Positions 1 to 8,531 of a DNA stretch of 64,000 nt are shown piece after piece. The translations under genes and the position numbers were made by a program. Position 1 is the stretch's first letter; each line of letters begins with the position of its first letter. Location: contig NZ_JHWJ01000004.1 of assembly GCF_000687555.1 (NCBI RefSeq), forward strand, positions 266,426 through 330,425, given 5' to 3'. This DNA comes from [Clostridium] aerotolerans DSM 5434. Lineage in GTDB: Bacteria; Bacillota; Clostridia; Lachnospirales; Lachnospiraceae. The notes beneath the pieces are model-generated. The model was not told where the DNA came from. It saw nothing but the letters and a program-made list of their open reading frames with translations, and did not search any database.

Positions 1-882
1 CTTATAGTTACAGATAGGAACGGGCTGCAGGCCATTCATGAAATATATCATTCCGTACCTCTCAATTTTACCGGTCAGAGTCTCAATTAAGGCAGAAAGA
101 CTGACATAAGTTGCTCTTACATAGGAAAGCTCTGTTAAAGCCTTACCGGGAGACAGTGACATCATAAAGGCATCCAGCTTATCATAGGAAACCTGATGAC
201 TTTCAAAAAACAGGATCAGAGTGTTTTTCACATAAATGCTGTAAACCGTGATTCCTGGCGCGTGCTCCTTCATGTAGAAGGAAACCTGATTGAGAACCGA
301 TGTTAAATGTTCCTCCTCCAGATAATGAAGATAACACATCTCATACCCGGTATTAAAAAAATCCATGAAGCCGGAATAGGAATCCCAGGCCCGCTCCGGT
401 GATTCCTGGAGAAAAATCCGCTCGTTGATGATATTTGCCAGTACACTGTAATGAAGATTGTGGGTCAGGGCCTTCTGCCTCTCCTTTAAATCCTGGAACG
501 CCCGGCGATGATAGTATTCCTTTACCACATCCTTCATGCTTTCTATGATCTGTCCCTCGTTGCAGGGCTTTAGGAGATAATGGTGGACCCTGAATTTCAT
601 GGCCTGCTTGGCATACTTAAATTCTCCGAAGCCGGAGAGGATAATAAACTGGGTGCCAAGGTCCGTCTGTGAGATTCGTTCCACCAGCTCAAGGCCCGAT
701 AAGCCTGGCATGCGGATGTCGGTGAGCACAATATCGGGAGTCTCATCAAGAATCATATTATAAGCCTCAATCCCGTCGCTGCAGGTACCGATTAACTCAA
801 TTCCAAGACTGTTCCAGTCGATGAGGGAAGAAATGGATTCCCGGATCATTCGCTCATCGTCGGCGATCATTAACTTTAACAT
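1..882 (-). CDS. YesN-type AraC-family response regulator (partial, C-terminus beyond window)
   Basis: The protein starts MLKLMIADDERMIRESI and has a receiver domain over about residues 1-120: acidic pair D8/D9, phospho-acceptor D55 in the motif LTDIRMPG, and the conserved Lys in YLLKP near residue 105. After it comes a long linker region typical of YesN-like regulators. The AraC-type DNA-binding domain expected at the C-terminus would lie left of base 1, so the gene is incomplete here. The start is the ATG at 882 with AAGGAGAT upstream; it overlaps the last codons of the sensor kinase gene by 7 bases, so the two are translationally coupled. Known family role: with the upstream kinase it activates a nearby carbohydrate importer. 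The divergent sugar ABC operon is the likely target (inference). Confidence 0.88.
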   Translation of the reverse strand, partial: MLKLMIADDERMIRESISSLIDWNSLGIELIGTCSDGIEAYNMILDETPDIVLTDIRMPGLSGLELVERISQTDLGTQFIILSGFGEFKYAKQAMKFRVHHYLLKPCNEGQIIESMKDVVKEYYHRRAFQDLKERQKALTHNLHYSVLANIINERIFLQESPERAWDSYSGFMDFFNTGYEMCYLHYLEEEHLTSVLNQVSFYMKEHAPGITVYSIYVKNTLILFFESHQVSYDKLDAFMMSLSPGKALTELSYVRATYVSLSALIETLTGKIERYGMIYFMNGLQPVPICNYK

Positions 883-2651
883 GGCAAATCTCCTTTCTGG
901 CAGCCATCTTCCTCCTGATCGTTTGACAGGGGAAAGGAAAGCTTTGCAACGGCTTGTTCCTTTTCGTTATATAGATAAAGACTTCCGGCAGAGCCGTAGG
1001 TCAGTTTCATACGCTCCTGGATGTTAAGAAGACCGATTCCAAAGCCGTGAGGGGTAATCTGATGGTATTTCAGCTTTTCTAACAGGTTGTCCTCAAATTG
1101 GGAGCCGTTGTTCATGACAGAAACGGATAGGACTCCGTCCGTAAGGGCTGCGACGATACGAATCTGACAGCCTTCCGTATTTTCTTCCAGACCGTAACGG
1201 ATTGCATTTTCAACCAGGGGCTGAAGGGTGAGCTTTAAGACGCTTAAGTCAAGAAGCTCTGGTGGCACCATCACCTGGTATTCCAGGCGGTCCTCATACC
1301 TATACTTTTGAATGGTCATATAGCACTGGACCATCTCAAGCTCCCTTCGTAACGTCACCTGCTTGCTTTTCTGGTCCAGGGTGATCCTTAGAAGGGTTCC
1401 CAGGGCTTCCGCCATGGAAGAGATATCCCTGGCCCCAAGAGCCTTTGCCCTCCAGTTGATGGACTCTAAGGTATTGTATAAAAAGTGGGGATTCATCTGG
1501 TTTTCCAGGGCCTTAAGCTGAGCTTCTTTTTTAAGTATTTCATTGAGGTAATTGGTCCTTATAAGCTCATTGACCGCTAAGACCATCTGGTCAAAACGGG
1601 TATGTAAGATTCCAACCTCATCAAAACGTTCTTTGTAATTGTAGCGTATGGTGAGCTGCTGGTTCTGTCCGTCTGCCAGATTGTTCATTTTAAGAAGAAG
1701 GATATTAAAGTGTCTTGTGATGGAATCAATGAGTGCTGAGGACAATGCCATGGCAAGAGCCATGGCTCCAAGGGTTATGACAATGCAGAGATAGAAGCTT
1801 ACCCGAAGGGATTCCACAATATCGTTATAGGGAATCATACACACAAAGTCCCAATTCAGATCTGGTACGCTTCGTTTTACATAGAAATAATTGTTTGATT
1901 CTAGATTGACACGCCCATATCTGGAATCAAAGCCTTGAAGCAAAGCCTGATCTGACGGAAGGGCTGAGGAATTGTAGATGAAATGTCCGTTCTGATATAG
2001 AATATAGACCGCCTTTTCATTGAGTCTGCTGGAGCTGGTAAAGGAGTTCATCAGCTGGTTGATATCAATGTTCACGATGAGATTTCCAATGGAATCCAGC
2101 TTTAGAAACTGGGACCGTCTGATGTTCTTTACCATAAAAAGACCGTATTCCTGGCTGTAATCCGTGACCCATAGGGTCTTTCCTTTTCCTTCCTCTGCTC
2201 TTTTGATTAAATCATTCTTTATGGCACTTGGAAGCTTTTCCTTCGTCATGATATGGGTGTGGACAGATATATTTCCCTGATAAAGGCTCATGTAATTGAT
2301 GTTGTTCTTACGGAAATTAAAGTAGTATTCATTTAAGGTAGTATAAAGGGTCTTGTAAGCAATGGTCCGGTCCTGGGTCTGGGAGGAATCCTTATAGACA
2401 CAAAGGCTCTTTTGCATGGAATTGTCGGCCAGCAGCATATCTGCCATGGTGCGGATATTTTCCAGACGGTTATTTAACTCCTGGGCAGAAAAGGAGAGAG
2501 TGGTGGCCACCGTCTGGTGCAGTACCTTCTGATGGGCCTGGGAGGAGATACGGAGGCTTAGGTAGGAGGTAAAGGCTAAGAGCAGGATGCTTAAGAATAC
2601 AATGGACTGAATCTTCTTTTTTAAGGATAAATTGCGGATAAAGGATTTCAT
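876..2651 (-). CDS. YesM-type sensor histidine kinase
   Basis: This is a 591-residue membrane kinase. A first transmembrane helix lies near residues 12-32, a Cache-like extracellular sensor region follows to about 280, then a second helix near 285-310 and a HAMP-like stretch. The HisKA_5-type dimerisation motif NPHFLYNTLE contains the phospho-acceptor H389, and a HATPase domain follows (N-box LVENAIRYG, G-box GFGIGLLNIQER). The start chosen is the ATG at 2651 (MKSFIRNLSLKKK) with GAGGAG just upstream; a longer frame to 2723 has no ribosome site. It is co-oriented and overlapping with the response regulator, and divergent from the sugar importer. The usual role is sensing extracellular oligosaccharide or the loaded binding protein; the ligand here is unknown, though pectin fragments are plausible. 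Confidence 0.92.
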   Translation of the reverse strand: MKSFIRNLSLKKKIQSIVFLSILLLAFTSYLSLRISSQAHQKVLHQTVATTLSFSAQELNNRLENIRTMADMLLADNSMQKSLCVYKDSSQTQDRTIAYKTLYTTLNEYYFNFRKNNINYMSLYQGNISVHTHIMTKEKLPSAIKNDLIKRAEEGKGKTLWVTDYSQEYGLFMVKNIRRSQFLKLDSIGNLIVNIDINQLMNSFTSSSRLNEKAVYILYQNGHFIYNSSALPSDQALLQGFDSRYGRVNLESNNYFYVKRSVPDLNWDFVCMIPYNDIVESLRVSFYLCIVITLGAMALAMALSSALIDSITRHFNILLLKMNNLADGQNQQLTIRYNYKERFDEVGILHTRFDQMVLAVNELIRTNYLNEILKKEAQLKALENQMNPHFLYNTLESINWRAKALGARDISSMAEALGTLLRITLDQKSKQVTLRRELEMVQCYMTIQKYRYEDRLEYQVMVPPELLDLSVLKLTLQPLVENAIRYGLEENTEGCQIRIVAALTDGVLSVSVMNNGSQFEDNLLEKLKYHQITPHGFGIGLLNIQERMKLTYGSAGSLYLYNEKEQAVAKLSFPLSNDQEEDGCQKGDLPC

Positions 2652-2758
2652 GGTGTACTCCTCTTGTTCCGGTTTTATAGTGACTTGTAACCAAATTATA
2701 TACAAATTATGGAATAAATACAATTAATAAGTCGTGAAAATATACATTTTAAACAATC

Positions 2759-2824
2759 AACTCGGTTTTTTCCACTTCTAACTCGGTTTTGCACATTTAC
2801 CGCCCCATATGCAAAACGTATAAT
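2759..2824 (+). promoter_or_regulatory. Promoter and paired direct repeats upstream of the sugar ABC operon
   Basis: Two copies of AACTCGGTTTT start at 2759 and 2780, a 21-base (two-turn) period. They are followed by a weak -35 (TTTACC, 2796-2801) and, 17 bases on, a perfect -10 TATAAT at 2819-2824. Direct repeats on one face of the helix beside a weak -35 are the usual arrangement for an AraC-type activator. The divergent YesN-like regulator is the obvious candidate (inference). Confidence 0.6.
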
Positions 2825-2862
2825 GAAACTACCTAAGATGAGTTAACAAGGAGGAAGGTATT

Positions 2863-4215
2863 ATGAAGAAAAGAATGGCATTGCTCATGACAGGTCTGCT
2901 GGCAGCAGCATCCCTGGCCGGCTGTGGGGGAAGTAAGACTTCTGCAACAACTGCAGCTCCTGAGACCACCAAGGAAACAGAGACCACCACAGCAGCTGCT
3001 AAGCAGGATGGGGGAAAGCTTACTATGAGCTGGTGGGGAAACCAGGTTCGTAATGAGAGGACCCAGGCAGCACTTGATCTGTACGCAGAGCAGAATCCGG
3101 GAATCACCATTGAAGGCCAGTTCTCTGAATGGTCCGATTACTGGAACAAGCTCGCCACATCAGCAGCCGGCCAGTCCATTCCGGACATTGTCCAGATGGA
3201 TTATATGTACATTGACCAGTATGTGAAAAATGATTTACTGGTGGACCTGAAGCCGTACATAGACGATAAGACACTTGATGTGTCCAACATCTCAGAGAAT
3301 ACCATGGCTTCCGGTACAGTGGAGGGAGGGGTATATGCCATCTGTGCAGGCATTAATTCACCGGCTATGATGTACAACAAGACACTTCTTGACCAGAACG
3401 GAATTACCGTAAAGGATTATTTGACCATTGATGAATTTGAGGACCTTTGCCGTCAGGTATATGAAAAGACCGGCTATAAGACCTCCATCGTTTACGGAAC
3501 TGCCCAGACCTATCTGGATTACTTTATGAGAGCCTATGATGTTGTGCTGTTTGGAGACAAAAAGATGGGCGGAACAAAGGAAGATTACATTCCATTCTTC
3601 GAGATGTATACCAAAGGCTTAAAAGAGGGCTGGCTCATCGATCCCGGTGTATTTGCTGAAATCTCCGTGGGCTCCGTAGAGCAGGACCCGATGGTTTACG
3701 GCTCCAGCCCGGAAACCATGTCCTGGTGCGCCTTTGCAAACTCCAATCAGCTGACTGCCATTCAAAAGGCTGCTCCAGAAGGCGTGACGGTTGGTATGAC
3801 CACATGGCCGTCTCCTGATCCAAAGAAATCCGGTTACTTAAAGTCCAGCCAGTTCTTCTCCATCGGCGCCCATACAAAGAATGCAGAGGAAGCGGTTAAA
3901 GTCCTTAATTTCCTTATAAATTCAAGTGATGCAAATAACATTTTACTGGGCGAGCGTGGAGTTCCTACTTCCAGCAAAATCGCAGAAGAGCTTTCTCCAA
4001 AGATGGATGAGATCAATCAGGAAATCATTCGTTATATCAATGATGTGGTAACTCCTAACAGCTCTCCCATCAACCCACCGCAGCCTGACGGAGCAAGTGA
4101 GGTATTCAATCTTTTAAATCAGGTACAGGAGCAGTTATGCTACGGTGCTTATGACGCTGCTACCGCTGCAGAAGAATTCTACAACGGTGCCAATAAGATC
4201 ATGAGCCAGAAATAA
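2863..4215 (+). CDS. Sugar ABC transporter substrate-binding lipoprotein
   Basis: The 450-residue protein begins with a lipoprotein signal peptide (MKKRMALLMTGLLAAASLAG then Cys) and a Thr/Ala/Glu-rich linker (about residues 24-48). The body matches the family 1 extracellular solute-binding fold, with LTMSWWGNQVRNE near the start of the mature domain and the WSDYWNKLAT motif common in oligosaccharide binders. It is the first gene of an importer: binding protein, two permeases, then a GH28 hydrolase. No ATPase is encoded here, which is normal for this family because a shared MsmX-type ATPase usually serves several importers. Substrate is probably an oligogalacturonide or related pectin fragment, judged from the GH28 neighbour (inference). 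A terminator hairpin directly follows. Confidence 0.92.
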   Translation: MKKRMALLMTGLLAAASLAGCGGSKTSATTAAPETTKETETTTAAAKQDGGKLTMSWWGNQVRNERTQAALDLYAEQNPGITIEGQFSEWSDYWNKLATSAAGQSIPDIVQMDYMYIDQYVKNDLLVDLKPYIDDKTLDVSNISENTMASGTVEGGVYAICAGINSPAMMYNKTLLDQNGITVKDYLTIDEFEDLCRQVYEKTGYKTSIVYGTAQTYLDYFMRAYDVVLFGDKKMGGTKEDYIPFFEMYTKGLKEGWLIDPGVFAEISVGSVEQDPMVYGSSPETMSWCAFANSNQLTAIQKAAPEGVTVGMTTWPSPDPKKSGYLKSSQFFSIGAHTKNAEEAVKVLNFLINSSDANNILLGERGVPTSSKIAEELSPKMDEINQEIIRYINDVVTPNSSPINPPQPDGASEVFNLLNQVQEQLCYGAYDAATAAEEFYNGANKIMSQK

Positions 4216-4222
4216 ATGGATT

Positions 4223-4249
4223 GGGGCAGAGAAGGCTCTGCCCCTTTTT
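4223..4249 (+). terminator. Intercistronic terminator after the binding-protein gene
   Basis: GGGGCAGAG pairs with CTCTGCCCC around a four-base loop and is followed by TTTTT. Partial read-through would give more binding protein than permease, a common arrangement. Confidence 0.8.
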
Positions 4250-4284
4250 GTGGAATCTTTTCTTTGTGAACGGAGGGGACGTAT

Positions 4285-5196
4285 ATGAACGATAGGAAAA
4301 GAGAGAGTTTCAGACATTTTATGAATAAAGAAAGCACGGCAGGTTTCGTATTCAGCCTTCCGTTTACCATTGGATTTTTGCTTTTTATGGTAGTTCCCAT
4401 GGGGCTTTCCTTATATTATTCCTTTTGTGATTACAATATATTGGCGCCGCCTGTTTTTACCGGGGCCAAGAATTATATAAAGATGTTTACGGATGATGCG
4501 GTGTTTCTTAAGACCATTGGGGTCACTTTTTATTTTGCATTGGTATCCGTGCCCTTAAGGCTTATATTCGCCTTAATCGTTGCCCTCATCTTATACAGGA
4601 CCACGAGAATCACCGGATTTTACCGGGCAGCCTATTATCTGCCTTCCATCATTGGCGGTTCTGTGGCAGTGGCCATTCTCTGGAAGCGGATGTTTGCAAC
4701 GGATGGCGTGGTAAACCAGCTGTTAAGGCTGACTGGTGTCAATTCAAGCTTTCCATGGCTTGGCAACGTAAATACTGCCATCTGGACTCTGATTATCCTG
4801 GCTGTGTGGCAGTTTGGCTCATCCATGCTCATCTTTTTATCCTCCTTAAAGCAGATTCCTGTGACACTTTATGAGGCCGCCAGAGTGGACGGAGCCAATA
4901 AGGGTTCCCAGTTTTTCCGGATTACCCTGCCTCTTTTGACTCCTACTATATTTTTTAACCTGGTCATGCAGATGATCAACGGGTTCCTTGCCTTTACCCA
5001 GTGCTTTATCATCACTCAGGGAAAGCCTTTAAACTCCACCTTATTCTATACCGTTTACATGTATCAGCAGTCCTTTGAATTTTACAACACAGGCTACGGT
5101 GCGGCACTGGCATGGGTCATGCTGGCGATCATTGGTTTTATCACCATGATTCTGTTTGCCACCAAGAGATTCTGGGTCTATACGGAAGGAGTGTGA
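4285..5196 (+). CDS. Sugar ABC transporter permease (MalF/UgpA-like)
   Basis: The 303-residue protein has six predicted membrane helices; the first is FVFSLPFTIGFLLFMVVPMG near residues 15-40. The cytoplasmic ATPase-contact loop (EAA motif) reads EAARVDGANKGSQFF, followed by RITLPLLTP. The ATG has GGAGGGGACG upstream. It pairs with the next gene to form a heterodimeric membrane channel for the sugar taken by the upstream lipoprotein. The gap to the next gene is only 4 bases. Confidence 0.93.
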   Translation: MNDRKRESFRHFMNKESTAGFVFSLPFTIGFLLFMVVPMGLSLYYSFCDYNILAPPVFTGAKNYIKMFTDDAVFLKTIGVTFYFALVSVPLRLIFALIVALILYRTTRITGFYRAAYYLPSIIGGSVAVAILWKRMFATDGVVNQLLRLTGVNSSFPWLGNVNTAIWTLIILAVWQFGSSMLIFLSSLKQIPVTLYEAARVDGANKGSQFFRITLPLLTPTIFFNLVMQMINGFLAFTQCFIITQGKPLNSTLFYTVYMYQQSFEFYNTGYGAALAWVMLAIIGFITMILFATKRFWVYTEGV

Positions 5197-5200
5197 CACC

Positions 5201-6046
5201 ATGAAAGCTAAGAAACGGATGGGTGAAATCGTTTATCATGTTCTGGTGTGTGGATTTGGCCTCATTATGGTCTATCCTCTCATCTGGATGATTATGAGCT
5301 CCTTTAAGGAAACAAGCACCATATTTACCACAGCAGGACAATTGATACCGAAGAAATTTGTACTTGCCAACTACGCCACCGGCTGGAGAGGCTTTGCAAA
5401 AACCGGGTTTGTGGTATTTTTCCGCAATTCCTTTTTTATTGCAATCGTAGCGACCTTGGGTACCGTGTTTTCTTCTGCATTTGTCGCCTATGGTCTGGCA
5501 CGGTGTAAATTCTTTGGGAGGAAATTTCTCTTTGTTGCCATGCTCTTATCCATGATGCTGCCGGCTCAGGTTCTTATGATTCCTCAGTATTTATGGTATC
5601 AGAAGCTTGGCTGGGTAGGAAGCTATCTTCCTCTCATCGTTCCTTATTACTTTGCCATTCAGGGGTTTTTCATCTACCTGATGATTAATTTCATCGATGG
5701 AATTCCAAGAGAGCTTGATGAGGCGGCAAAGATTGACGGATGCTCTTATTACAGCATCTTTGCCCGGATCATACTTCCTCTCATAACACCGGCACTGATT
5801 ACAGCCAGTATCTTTTCCTTCATGTGGCGCTGGGATGATTTTCTTTCTGCCCTGCTCTACATCAATGAATCTGCAAGATATCCGGTGAGCCTTGCATTAA
5901 AGCTATTTAGTGATCCTGGCTCTTCCTCCGATTACGGTGCCATGTTCGCTATGGCTACCTTATCCATTCTTCCGGCGGTCATCATATTTATCTGTCTTCA
6001 GAAATATCTGGTGGAGGGGATAAGCACCTCTGGTCTCAAAGGTTAA
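5201..6046 (+). CDS. Sugar ABC transporter permease (MalG/UgpE-like)
   Basis: The 281-residue inner-membrane protein has six predicted helices and the EAA motif DEAAKIDGCSYYSIF followed by RIILPLITPAL. The start at 5201 (MKAKKRMGEIVYH) is chosen because GGAAGGAGTG lies just upstream; a longer frame starting 45 bases earlier would overlap the preceding gene with no ribosome site. It completes the importer begun at 2863. A strong terminator follows the stop codon. Confidence 0.93.
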   Translation: MKAKKRMGEIVYHVLVCGFGLIMVYPLIWMIMSSFKETSTIFTTAGQLIPKKFVLANYATGWRGFAKTGFVVFFRNSFFIAIVATLGTVFSSAFVAYGLARCKFFGRKFLFVAMLLSMMLPAQVLMIPQYLWYQKLGWVGSYLPLIVPYYFAIQGFFIYLMINFIDGIPRELDEAAKIDGCSYYSIFARIILPLITPALITASIFSFMWRWDDFLSALLYINESARYPVSLALKLFSDPGSSSDYGAMFAMATLSILPAVIIFICLQKYLVEGISTSGLKG

Positions 6047-6104
6047 AAAACGGCAGAGGGCTTATAAAAAACAGCTTTTTTATAAGTCCCTGCCGTTTAT
6101 TTTA
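6047..6104 (+). terminator. Terminator ending the sugar importer genes
   Basis: A long stem pairs AACGGCAGAGGGCTTATAAA with TTTATAAGTCCCTGCCGTT, followed by TATTTTAG. The symmetric A and T flanks could act in both directions. Confidence 0.8.
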
Positions 6105-6219
6105 GTTTTCAGCTTTTCTTCTTCGGATAGAATTGATATAATTGTGCCAATTTAACATATATCACACATTTAGAAAAAGACAGCACGTCACAGCTACGTT
6201 TGCGGGATTGGAGGAATTT

Positions 6220-7539
6220 ATGATTTATAATGTATTGGATTTCGGAGCAAAGGGCGATGGAGTGACCAATGATGCTAAGGCAATCCAAGAGGCCATTGAC
6301 ACATGTACCAGTGAGGGCGGCGGCCGGGTCTTACTTCCTGGCGGACATACCTATAACAGCGGTTCTATCCTGTTAAAATCAAACGTGGATTTCCACCTGG
6401 AGATGGGAGCCGTGTTAAAGGCCAGTGATGACTTAAATGATTACTATCCTCTGGCAAACGGAGGAAAAATCGTGGCTCATGAATCCGGGCTTCCTTCCTT
6501 TTTAAACAGTGAATATAACGGCAGACCGTTCCATGCCTTCCTCTATGGATTTGACCAGAAGAATGTAGCCATCACAGGCTTTGGAACCATTGATGCCAAT
6601 GAAAAGATTTTTTACGGAACCAACTCCGGTTTTCATATTGAGGGAACTTACTATCCAAGAATTCCTCTTATGCTGTTAGAAAAATTTGAGCATCTCACCA
6701 TTCAGGATGTCACCTTAATCAACTGTGCCTTCTGGACCGTTCATCTGGTGGGCTGTAATGATGTACTGATTCAGGGAATCCGCTTACTCAATAACTTACA
6801 GATGGCTAACTCCGACGGTATCGACCCGGACCACTGCACCAATGTGCGGATCATCGGCTGTCACATCGAATGCGGAGACGATGCCATTGTTCTTAAAAAT
6901 TCCGGAGATTACAATCAGTACGGCCCCTGTGAAAATATCGTGATTTCAAACTGTACCTTAATCTCCACCAGCGCTGCCATAAAATTTGGTACAGAAGGGG
7001 AATGCAGCTTCCGCAATGTTCTGGTCGATAATTGTACCATCAGCAGAAGCAACCGTGGAATCTCCCTTCAGATCAGAGATGGCGGAAACGTGGAAAATGC
7101 CGTGTTCTCCAATATTACCATTGAGACACGCCGCTTCTCCCATGAGTGGTGGGGAAGAGCCGAGCCGATCTGCATTACCGTACAGGACCGTAAGCCTGGG
7201 GTAAAAGCTGGAAAGGTGAGAAATGTCCGGTTCCAGAACATTACCTGCAAAGGGGAAAATGGAATCTTTATTCGGGGAAGCGAAGACAATTACGTGGAAG
7301 ATGTGAGCTTTGAAAATATCCATCTGACCCTGGAAAAGACCTCCCGTTGGGAGATTGAAGGATATGATATCCGTCCCTGCCAGGGCGATGGAGCCATTCA
7401 TACAAAGATCTCCGGAATCTATGCAGACTATGCCAGAGATATCTCGTTTGAGCATGTGAAAATCAATGTGGAAGAGAGCATGCAGCCCTATTACAAAGAA
7501 GATGTTACCCTGTTAAATACAGAAGAGATTACATTTTAG
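6220..7539 (+). CDS. Glycoside hydrolase family 28 (polygalacturonase-like)
   Basis: The 439-residue protein is a right-handed parallel beta-helix enzyme of the pectinase family. It opens with the typical YNVLDFGAKGDGVTNDAKAI. The catalytic region has NSD (N197-D199) and GDDAI (D220, D221), corresponding to the family's Asp triad, followed by IKFGTEG and SRGISLQIRDGG. No signal peptide is present, so it probably acts in the cytoplasm on imported oligomers (inference). The start at 6220 has TGGAGGAATTT before it; the longer frame from 6142 lacks a ribosome site. It is separated from the importer by a terminator, so it may have its own promoter. The exact substrate (oligogalacturonate, rhamnogalacturonan fragment or another uronide) cannot be read from sequence. 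Confidence 0.9.
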   Translation: MIYNVLDFGAKGDGVTNDAKAIQEAIDTCTSEGGGRVLLPGGHTYNSGSILLKSNVDFHLEMGAVLKASDDLNDYYPLANGGKIVAHESGLPSFLNSEYNGRPFHAFLYGFDQKNVAITGFGTIDANEKIFYGTNSGFHIEGTYYPRIPLMLLEKFEHLTIQDVTLINCAFWTVHLVGCNDVLIQGIRLLNNLQMANSDGIDPDHCTNVRIIGCHIECGDDAIVLKNSGDYNQYGPCENIVISNCTLISTSAAIKFGTEGECSFRNVLVDNCTISRSNRGISLQIRDGGNVENAVFSNITIETRRFSHEWWGRAEPICITVQDRKPGVKAGKVRNVRFQNITCKGENGIFIRGSEDNYVEDVSFENIHLTLEKTSRWEIEGYDIRPCQGDGAIHTKISGIYADYARDISFEHVKINVEESMQPYYKEDVTLLNTEEITF

Positions 7540-7542
7540 AGG

Positions 7543-8316
7543 TTATTCCGTGGCGATGCGGATGGCGCAGCCCAGTTCTTCACAGTAGGAACAGAATGCA
7601 TCATCCGGCATCTGATCGGTTAGAATAGAGTCAAACTGACTCACATCTCCAAAGGTCATAAGGGATGCACGGCCAAACTTTGAGGAATCAGCCAGAAGAT
7701 AATGCTTCTGGCTTTTTTTAATCGCTGCTTTTTTCACATTATATTCTTCCGTGGAAGCATTGCAGATTCCTGCCTGTACGGAAATGCCGGTACATGCCAT
7801 AAAGGCCCGTACAATGTTAAAATCCTCTAAATATTCTACGCAGGAGCTGCCAACAAGAGAGGCAGTATCCCTTTTTAAGGAACCTGGAAGAACGATTAAG
7901 TTGATATTTGGGTAATTCATGGCCTTATTTATGACCTGAACGCTGTTCGTAATCACAGTGACTGTATTCAAATGGGTCAGATAGTCCACAATATTCATGG
8001 TCGTGGTACCACTGTCAATGAATATGATATCCCGTTCTCTCACGTAGGAGGCGGCTAAGGCTGCAATCCGTAATTTCTTTTGCGCATTCTGATTGGCCCG
8101 CTCGTGAAAGGTAATCAGCTCTGGGATAGGAGAAGTGGTTTCTAAGGCAACGACACCTCCGTATACTTTTTCTACCGTTCCTCTTGATACCAGTACTTCT
8201 AAATCCCTTCGCAGGGTATTTTTTGATATTTCAAAGACTTCACACAGGGTATCTATGGAAGCTGTTTTGTGTTCTAAAATATATTGTTCCAATTGGTCAA
8301 TCCGGGAAATTCTCAT
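7543..8316 (-). CDS. DeoR-family transcriptional repressor
   Basis: The 257-residue protein has an N-terminal winged helix-turn-helix (residues 1-57, SRIDQLEQYILEHKTASIDT, with FEISKNTLRRDLEVL as the recognition helix). The C-terminal sugar-phosphate-binding domain carries IDSGTTTMNIVDYL and DSSKFGR. It is convergent with the GH28 gene, ending 4 bases from its stop, and divergent from the inositol operon, whose first gene starts 216 bases away. Bacillus IolR, the inositol repressor, is a DeoR protein, so control of the iol operon is the best guess; its effector would be a phosphorylated catabolic intermediate (inference). Confidence 0.88.
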   Translation of the reverse strand: MRISRIDQLEQYILEHKTASIDTLCEVFEISKNTLRRDLEVLVSRGTVEKVYGGVVALETTSPIPELITFHERANQNAQKKLRIAALAASYVRERDIIFIDSGTTTMNIVDYLTHLNTVTVITNSVQVINKAMNYPNINLIVLPGSLKRDTASLVGSSCVEYLEDFNIVRAFMACTGISVQAGICNASTEEYNVKKAAIKKSQKHYLLADSSKFGRASLMTFGDVSQFDSILTDQMPDDAFCSYCEELGCAIRIATE

Positions 8317-8388
8317 GCTTTACTCCTTTTATGGCAGCCCCGCAGGCAGCCCTTCTGAGAAAATTATAACAGATGCACAAAAAAATAT

Positions 8389-8494
8389 CAACAAATAACC
8401 AACAAGTGATCATATTAAGGAAAAAAACTGGAAGAATCTCTTGACCATCCCCATGAAAAGTGCTAAAATATAACCAAAATACAACAACAAATAA
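8389..8494 (+). promoter_or_regulatory. Promoter of the inositol operon with flanking CAACAAATAA repeats
   Basis: A near-consensus promoter TTGACC (8441-8446), 17-base spacer, TAAAAT (8464-8469) sits in the divergent DeoR/iol gap. The decamer CAACAAATAA occurs at 8389-8398 and again at 8485-8494, one copy upstream and one just downstream of the core promoter. This is the layout of a repressor bound at two sites, and the adjacent DeoR protein is the candidate binder. Confidence 0.6.
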
Positions 8495-8531
8495 ATCAAA
8501 ACATTATCATAAACAGGAAAGGAGCGTAATA

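Noticed and set aside
2829..3110. 93-codon antisense frame over the binding-protein gene
   Set aside because: Shadow of a strong lipoprotein gene; low-complexity Val/Ala/Ser product and no ribosome site.
6958..7455. 165-codon antisense frame over the GH28 gene
   Set aside because: Opposite strand of a clear beta-helix enzyme; no family resemblance.
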